In this document: positions 9,601 through 14,545 of the stretch, in pieces
Numbering within the stretch: position 1 is the first letter of the stretch
Layout of the letters: every line of letters starts with the position of its first letter
Origin: Chlamydomonas sphaeroides
Lineage: Eukaryota > Chlorophyta > Chlorophyceae > Chlamydomonadales > Chlamydomonadaceae
Direction: 5' to 3'
Assembly: GCA_001662425.1 (NCBI GenBank)
Contig: BDDC01001747.1
Location: 991 to 15,535, forward strand
Length of the DNA: 14,545 bases
Translations under genes and position numbers: made by a program
Notes under the pieces: model-generated
What the model was told of the DNA's origin: nothing
The model's database searches: none
The model's input: the letters and a program-made list of their open reading frames with translations, nothing else

Positions 9601-12600
9601 TGCGGCATGGGAATGCGGCAGATGGCAGGGGACACTGGTATGCAGCTGGTGTGCATGCATGCTTACGTGCTGAGACCAATCCGCACGCAACAGCCCCGCA
9701 GGCCCAGCAGACAAGTAAGCGTCGTCATGAGCTCACCGAGGCGACATAAGTTGGCAGGTTGCCATAAACGCTCGACATCGTAGCGACCTTGTTCAAGGCA
9801 ATATTGGTAGTATCGGTAACTACAGAAGGCAAGACAGCAAACAATTGCATGTAGGTGTCCGCAGCAGGTTGATGGCAGGGGTTTTGGTGTTTCGACTGCG
9901 GCCCATGCATGTGGCAGTGTGGTGTGTGTGCGCGGGATAGAGACTTTTAAGCTGTCTATGCGGTTGGGGGCGCATACCGCAGTTCCATCATCTTACGTGT
10001 CGCGGTGCCGTACACCATGACCTCGTTCAAGTTGAGGTAGTTCGCTGGCGGCACACGCACACACACACACACACAACACGGCAAGCGCAGAGGCATGGCG
10101 GCAAAGTGTTCAACGGTGCAAACCAAGGTACACCAACGTTTTGGTGGCTCACACCGTGCGCACGGGAACACACCTGCGCCGCCCTTCTCGTTCTTGATGG
10201 TCACCCAGCTGCCCAGCACTGGAGGATCCTGCACATCGGGAAACGTACGCATTCATGCATTACATCGCGTGCAGGGGCACGACGGTGTCGGCAAGATCGA
10301 TGGGGTACCGCACGCTTAGTCTATCCTCCATCCTGACATAACCACGCGTGCACACACCCGTATGCACAGCATGGGCCCCATGGCTGCTCGTGGCACGGGC
10401 CGCGGGCCGCTCGCCATGGGAAGCCCCGCGGACCCACCAGGACAACGTCGATGATTCGGACGCCCGCACCAATGAGACGAGGTCCGACCGCTGGGTTGGC
10501 GGTGCCGTCCACCGCGGGGTCGCTCACTGCCGTGGTGCCGATGCGCAGCGTGCCGTTCAGGCGCGCACGGAGGAGCTCGTCGGCCGCGGTGCTGTGGATA
10601 TTCCGTCGTAGGCGATCACGCACGCGATCAATGGGCGGGGGTGCGGGAGGCCGGGGCAGCTCGGTCGGTATCCAGCAACCCACCACGCACCCAGCCCAGC
10701 CCAAGCAAGCCATCCCTCGCTGCTGCGAGGGCTGGCCTATCATGAGATCGTAGGGGTTGCTGCGTGTGCGGGGGGGCCAGTATGCACGCCCTGCAGGGCC
10801 AGACAGCCCTGCCTCGCAGCTGGGTTATGAGGATAAAAGATTCGGGCTATTCGGGCATCGCTGCGCACGCACCCGGGGTTGATGTCGCCTCGGTTGTAGA
10901 TGACCACCTGCGGACCGGGGGCCAAGGGAAGCGCGCGAACGAGCGAATGGGCCAGGATGCCGCCCATGATCCACCCCAGCCGTGTAGGCATGTGTTTGCG
11001 CTCAACAACACCGCACCACAAATTTGACGGCGGCCAAAGCATCCGTAGCCTGCAGGCTGCATGCGCAAGGCCGCCTGCGGCTGCGGCCTCTGGCTGGTAC
11101 CCCTGGCTGGGCTAGCTCGTGTTACCACGCACGCACCCTCGAGACCAGGTAGGGCGCTCCGAGGAAGATGGACAGCCACGCCCGCGTCGTGTCGCCCGTG
11201 TTGCAAAGGTTGGCCGAGGCCGTCTCGCCATCCACGCAGCCGCCGGCGCCGTAGGCGGGGTTGTTCTCAAAGTTGCTCGACAGGAAGGCTTTCTTGCGCA
11301 ACGCCAGGTTGGGGCCGATGGCTGCTGCTTGGGGGTGAACGGAAGGCGGGCATATGCGCCGGGTCGCGCCGGACGGTAGTCTTGCGCGCGGGCAAAAGTA
11401 AGGGCGCTTGCACGCACACGGAGATGTCCGGAGCCCTGCAATCAAGACCGGCCGGCTAGCTTGCTACCAGGCGCGAGGCCCCTGATGGCTGCGTAGCGAG
11501 CGCTAGGACAGCAGTCGCCTGCCGGCAGGAGGTGGCCGGACCACGCCGCCTGGACTCACCGCAGGATGGTGGCGCACGGCGGTAGAAGAAGCCCTCGCAG
11601 CTGCCGGTGTAGCGGGCGTCGGGCTTCGACGTGTTGCCGAGCTTGATCAGGCTGTCCGAGTCGAAGGCTGTGCAACGAGGAGCAGCGGAGTCAAGCAAGC
11701 AGCGAGGGGTAGGGGTGCGTGACGGAGCAAGGCAGGTGAGTCAGGGTAGGCACCGCACAGCTCCTGGGCCGTGCGTGGCTGGCTAATGACGTCAAGGCTG
11801 GGCTCGCACTCGGTTTTGCCTTTGGCGCGCTAGCTATCTAACTATCTGCAGCAGCGCCGGGGCCCCAGCGCGGCGCGTACGTAAGCTCGGCGTCCCACTT
11901 GTCCACGAATCAGTCGGCTCAAGTCTCCAGCAACGAAGTCAAATTGCAAACGCAAGTAAGTACCTTCGCAGGTGCAGTCCGCGTAGCATGCAGCGGCCAT
12001 GTCAGTTACGGGACGCAGGTCCAGATTCCTGAATGGGCTCACGTCCACGGCGCCGGTGTGACCTTGCACGAACCTGGAGGGCCGTGTTGGGGGTATGGTA
12101 TATAGCGACTCAGAGCAGATTGCTTGGGGGAGGGCGAGGGGCACTAGGGGCACCCAATCAAAGCTGGCTGCTTTTTGCGGGTAAAAGAGCGCCGCTGGGC
12201 CATCCGCCTCACTCATAGTGAGGGCCCGCTGCTGCGGGCCCGAGGGAATTGGGCGGCGGGGCAATCACAGTTGCAGGCAGGCCTCCTTGTGCCCGAAGCT
12301 ATGCCCCAGTGCTTGCTGGCCTTGTGTTAGGCCGGTTGTGCGTCAGGTTATGTCTGGTGAGTTTCGGGCGCGGCGAGCTACGGAGTGGCTGGACTGCTGC
12401 GAGCGAGCAGCCGTACGTGCGGCTGGGCCGCTGCACGCGCGAGTGATGGTGCTGAACTGTGACATCTTGGCAAGCTACCCGAGCAAGCGTGGTGGTCAGG
12501 CGGGGCAGCGACGACGTGTGTGTTACTGAGTTAACCGGGGGACAATTGTGCCTACCCACTGCGTGCTGCCATGCGTGTGACCAAAAGCCCGGCTCTCATT

Positions 12601-14306
12601 CTTGTTTTATCATTGACACATACCCGTAGAAGGGATCGATGAGGGGTAAGAAGGCGCACGGCGGAGTCGCCGGCGGGGGAGGGGCTGTTGGCGGTAGGGA
12701 CACAGCGGCGGTAATTTAAGGTCGGTCATGGACGGATTTGGCAGTAGGGCAGTTAGAGCCGCCGGCACAAGCGCAGCACGATATCCCCCAGGCAACTGTT
12801 ATTGCCTTACGTGGCAGTGGTGCCAGCTCGCCGTACACCATGACCTCGTTCAGGTTGAGGTAGCCGTCTTCGCGTGATGGGGGAGGCGGGCAGCATGGGA
12901 CACGCAGGGACACGCGGGATTGGTTCAGGGAGACAACATACAGCAGCACAGACAGAGACATCATGACGAGGCATCGCAATCGGTGACGACAGCACATGAC
13001 GCTGCTCTCGCTCACCAGCGCCGCCCTTCTCGTTCTTGATGGTCACCCAGCGACCCGCGACGGGGGCGGCCTAGAGGAAGGGAAGCATGACAGCGCATTA
13101 TACCCGCAGCTGAGCTGGGGCCGGGCAACATGCATGCCACGCAGCCTGCTGGCTTGTGTTGGGTCAAGCAGTAGGGTGGGCATGACATGGCTTTGAGCCT
13201 GCTTCCTGTACATTGACCACTTGCCATGCGCCGCCTTTGCATCCCTCCTAGCAGCACCCTGGCTGCTGTAGCTGCTGGGCGCAAAGCAGCAGCAGCCCGC
13301 CGCAAAGAAATTCTGCCTCACCAATATCACGTCGATGACGGGGTTGCCCGCGCCCACCAGTCGGGGGCCGACCGCGGGGTTCTCTGTGCCTGTGGCCGCT
13401 GGATCCGAGACGGCCGTGTCGCCGATGCGCAGGGTGCCGTTCAGGCGGGCTCCACACGAGTCGGCCCTGCGCACGTGCACGGGGCGAACGATTACGAACG
13501 ATGTGGGTGTAGCACGCGTGGGTGCTTCTTGCTGCTGGATGGAGGCAGTGCAGCAGCAGGCAGCGCCGCGGAAGGCACGCACGTGTTGACTGGGTCACAA
13601 AAGCGGTTGTAGACGATCACCTGTGCGGACGCACGGGGCAAGGAGGACAGCATGCATGAATAATGTGAACACATTGTCATCGCCATGCAATAATCCCAGA
13701 ACCTTGGGACTTTTGCGTGCGTCGTCCGCGCTCCCCGGCCTCACCCGCGACACCAGGTAGCTGGCGCCCAGGTCGATGGACAGCCACGCGCGGTCCGTGT
13801 CGTTGGTGTGGCAGAAGCTCTCGAGCAGGTCATCGTTGCACCAATAAGCGACAAGTGGAAAAGTGGGGTCCAGGTAGTACACGCTGGATGTGTAGGACGC
13901 CTTGCCCAGGGCGATGTTGGGCCCTGCGCGTGCACGCAGGCGGGGAGGGCGGGGCAGCACATAGCAACAATGGGTGACTTGATGCGCCAGAGTGAAAGCG
14001 CCGCATCGCGCGCACGTGTCGCATCATGACCCCCGTGCAGGTGCGTGGCACACCTGGGAGCGGCGAAGGTGGAGGCGGCGAAGGTAGCGCTGCAGTGGGA
14101 GTGAGGGGCGGGGACATGCTCGCTGGCGTGTGGCGCACCGAGGCATGCGTGTGGTCTTGGAGGCGGTGGTGGGGTTGTGCGGGCACTGGCGAGGTGGCAT
14201 ATGCCTTAGTCCGTGTTCTCAGGGTGCGACCGTCCGTCCCGTCAAGCGCAGCGCTTACGGGCGAGGGTGCCGTACACCATGACCTCGGTCAGGTGGAGGT
14301 AGCCGT
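6160..14306 (-). CDS. Multi-exon secreted/wall glycoprotein: F5/8C (fucolectin-like) repeats, PAN-like module, hydroxyproline-rich tail; 5' partial
   Basis: I assembled 24 exons by hand on the minus strand: 14306-14259, 13923-13745, 13620-13583, 13466-13322, 13070-13016, 12867-12811, 12684-12624, 12073-11964, 11667-11560, 11321-11137, 10907-10873, 10591-10438, 10228-10174, 10044-9997, 9819-9737, 9412-9314, 9120-9089, 8982-8838, 8616-8568, 8374-8327, 7955-7926, 7772-7663, 7479-7428 and 7058-6160. All introns are GT..AG and phase is kept throughout, giving 940 residues plus stop. Domain order by visible residue: end of an F5/8C domain (1-15), F5/8C-1 (16-173), Pro linker and Cys-rich module (174-266), F5/8C-2 (267-425), F5/8C-3 (426-577), Pro hinge and unknown globular region (578-782), Ser-Pro rod (783-940). 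Family knowledge suggests a secreted extracellular-matrix protein binding sugars through the F5/8C heads. Signal peptide, start codon and promoter lie outside the window. Individual splice sites, especially of the 30-, 32-, 52- and 61-bp exons, are predictions. Confidence 0.85.
6328..6448 (-). repeat. 36-bp tandem repeat in the Pro-rich rod
   Basis: On the plus strand, blocks starting taggggagagagg recur at 6351, 6387 and 6423, a 36-bp period with nearly identical copies. On the coding strand this equals the 12-residue unit SPTPPPSPNPPL, repeated about three times with an N/S and L/P change at the ends. The period is a multiple of three, so copy-number change keeps the frame. Confidence 0.9.
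6637..7955 (-). other. Pro hinge plus unknown (SEA-like?) globular region, exons 7955-7926, 7772-7663, 7479-7428 and start of 7058-6160
   Basis: A 30-bp exon encodes VIINPPPP, then VMPPPLPPG leads into ITAVTTQYSASFNAPL, GLLAFVESFKMQVAQA, WGIPVTDVTIREVIYNGTTV and, after a charged Arg/Asp-rich stretch, an Ala-rich helical part ending ALAIDFAVTTFEEV. A helix of the F..SF...VA type, followed by G(I/V)PVTDVTI..V and a short strand, is common in algal surface proteins and resembles SEA-type ferredoxin-like folds. This is inference; no family is certain. NGT is a possible N-glycosylation site. The junction at 7428 to 7058 uses a GTAGGG donor and is the least secure splice of the gene. Confidence 0.55.
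8327..9819 (-). other. F5/8C (fucolectin-type) domain 3, divergent, six exons
   Basis: Exons 9819-9737, 9412-9314, 9120-9089, 8982-8838, 8616-8568 and 8374-8327 encode about 152 residues. Landmarks are NIALNKVATMSSVYG, NCNNGNLTDLCHTDD, RTWLSIDLEAGYLVSRV, VIHNRD, ALDGTLRIG, NLAVGPRLVGTGN, GRFVVIKNEKP and YLHFHEVLVYG. It is the most diverged copy: RLNG has become ALDG, which removes both the Arg and the N-glycosylation sequon, VIYNR is VIHNR, and the final strand is YLHFHEVLVYG. It has one extra phase-0 intron after TYVAS; the other introns match domains 1 and 2. Short exons (32, 48, 49 bp) are supported by frame continuity. Confidence 0.8.
9997..11321 (-). other. F5/8C (fucolectin-type) domain 2, five exons
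   Basis: Exons 11321-11137, 10907-10873, 10591-10438, 10228-10174 and 10044-9997 encode about 159 residues. Landmarks are IGPNLALRKKAFLSSNF, a Cys pair in GGCVDGETASANLCNTGD, RAWLSIFLGAPYLVSRV, VIYNRGD, RLNGTLRIG, NPAVGPRLIGAG, GSWVTIKNEKGGA and NYLNLNEVMVYG. Compared with domains 1 and 3 the CHT histidine is Asn (CNT) and the SIDLG aspartate is Phe (SIFLG), while the RxD motif (YNRGD) is kept. Intron positions and phases (0, 2, 0, 1) are the same as in domain 1, indicating duplication of a five-exon unit. Confidence 0.85.
10058..10075. repeat. (AC)n microsatellite
   Basis: A pure AC dinucleotide run of about nine units lies in the intron between exons 10228-10174 and 10044-9997, just upstream of the acceptor on the coding strand, where it reads as a (GT)n tract near the 3' splice site. 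Confidence 0.9.
11560..12684 (-). other. Pro linker plus Cys-rich PAN/Apple-like module, three exons
   Basis: Exons 12684-12624, 12073-11964 and 11667-11560 encode a run of prolines followed by about 80 residues with six spaced cysteines: CAFLPLIDPFYG, GAVDVSPFRNLDL, MAAACYADCTCEAFDSDS, YTGSCEGFFYRR and a final PPSC. The ACYADCTCEAFDSDS core followed by a GSCEGFF strand is reminiscent of PAN/Apple-like modules in algal extracellular proteins, but I cannot confirm the family; a WSC-like or lineage-specific Cys module is possible. The cassette is flanked on both sides by phase-1 introns and sits between two F5/8C domains. The small first exon was chosen because it alone restores frame between its neighbours. 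Confidence 0.6.
12811..13923 (-). other. F5/8C (fucolectin-type) domain 1, five exons
   Basis: Exons 13923-13745, 13620-13583, 13466-13322, 13070-13016 and 12867-12811 encode about 158 residues, the usual size of an F5/8C or discoidin fold. Landmarks in order are PNIALGKASYTSS, a Cys pair around NDDLLESF, CHTNDTDRAWLSIDLG, YLVSRVIVYNR, RLNGTLRIG, NPAVGPRLVGAGN, GRWVTIKNEKGGA and GYLNLNEVMVYG. The YNR...RLNG arrangement points to the fucolectin branch. It keeps the His of the CHT motif, but RxD after the YNR arginine is replaced by RFC. NGT in RLNGT is a possible N-glycosylation site. Internal intron phases are 0, 2, 0, 1. Confidence 0.85.
14259..14306 (-). other. First visible exon: C-terminal strand of an F5/8C domain that starts beyond the right edge
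   Basis: The exon encodes GYLHLTEVMVYGTLA, which matches the closing strand seen at 12867-12811 (GYLNLNEVMVYG) and 10044-9997 (NYLNLNEVMVYG). The acceptor is ...ttgacag and the donor GTAAGC; both flanking introns are phase 1. The rest of this F5/8C domain must lie upstream, past the window end, so the full protein has at least four such domains. Confidence 0.8.
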
Positions 14307-14368
14307 CTGTCAAGGAGGGGCGGCGATCAGGAGGGGTCAATACGGTGAGGACGCACCATTCCATCGAT

Positions 14369-14545
14369 CCGGGAATGGCATTTATGCAAGGGGTTACTCT
14401 TGCGTAAATCCGGGAATGGCATTTACGCAAGGGATTACTCTTGCGTAAATCCGGGAATGGCATTTACGCAAGGGACGACTCTTGCGTAAATCCGGGAATG
14501 GCATTTACGCAAAGGATTACTCTTGCGTAAATCCCTGGACGGGTT
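14369..14545. repeat. 41-bp tandem repeat with hairpin unit, in an intron
   Basis: Copies start at 14369, 14410, 14451 and 14492 with ccgggaatggcattta, exactly 41 bp apart; a decayed fifth copy starts at 14533 and the array may run on past the edge. Each unit holds an 11-bp inverted repeat, for example atttacgcaag at 14421-14431 and cttgcgtaaat at 14440-14450, with an 8-bp loop. Copies 2 and 3 have perfect arms; copies 1 and 4 have one mismatch each. By exon order it lies in the intron upstream of 14306. Confidence 0.95.

Noticed and set aside
14369..14545. CRISPR-like array
   Set aside because: The 41-bp unit repeats directly with no variable spacers, and the setting is a eukaryotic intron.

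Overview
The window looks like nuclear DNA of a volvocine green alga, most likely Chlamydomonas or a close relative. The signs are high G+C, a coding region cut by many introns of roughly 100-550 nt with GTGAGT/GTAAGC-type donors, G/C-ending codons, a Ser-Pro-Pro hydroxyproline-rich wall-protein tail, and fucolectin/F5-8C modules of the kind common in these algae. No bacterial operon structure, rRNA, tRNA or CRISPR is visible. The species is inferred from style, not proven.

The right 60% (about 14306 down to 6160, minus strand) is one long gene whose 5' end lies beyond the right edge. I could join 24 exons in one uninterrupted frame through 23 introns (940 visible residues). In order they encode the tail of one F5/8C (fucolectin-type) domain, a complete F5/8C domain, a Pro linker plus a Cys-rich PAN/Apple-like module, two more complete F5/8C domains, a short Pro hinge, a SEA-like or unknown globular region, and a C-terminal (Ser-Pro)-rich rod with an internal 36-bp repeat. 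The likely role is a secreted or wall-associated glycoprotein with lectin-like heads on a hydroxyproline-rich stalk. Every module is bounded by phase-1 introns, and the introns inside the three complete F5/8C copies fall at the same places and phases, so the gene appears to have grown by duplicating and shuffling exon modules. The intron at the right edge holds a 41-bp tandem repeat whose unit is a near-perfect hairpin.

The left 40% (1-6000) looks like transposon debris and intergenic DNA. At the left edge the minus strand carries the start of a non-LTR retrotransposon (LINE) ORF2: a Pro/Ala/Lys-rich leader running into the first two motifs of an endonuclease (EEP) domain, cut by the window edge. 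At about 2600-3150 the minus strand carries what looks like the frameshifted 3' end of another LINE reading frame, followed by 84 bp of 3' sequence and a 77-bp (GTTACT)n tract that may be its 3' tail. A short frameshifted coding-like fragment of unknown family lies at 4186-4648. I found no convincing gene in the remaining left-hand sequence; most open frames there look like by-products of high G+C.

The most rewarding items are the symmetric phase-1 module architecture with its inserted PAN-like cassette, the partial loss of the fucose-binding signature across the lectin repeats, a stop codon embedded in a splice donor at the end of the rod, and the intronic hairpin satellite.
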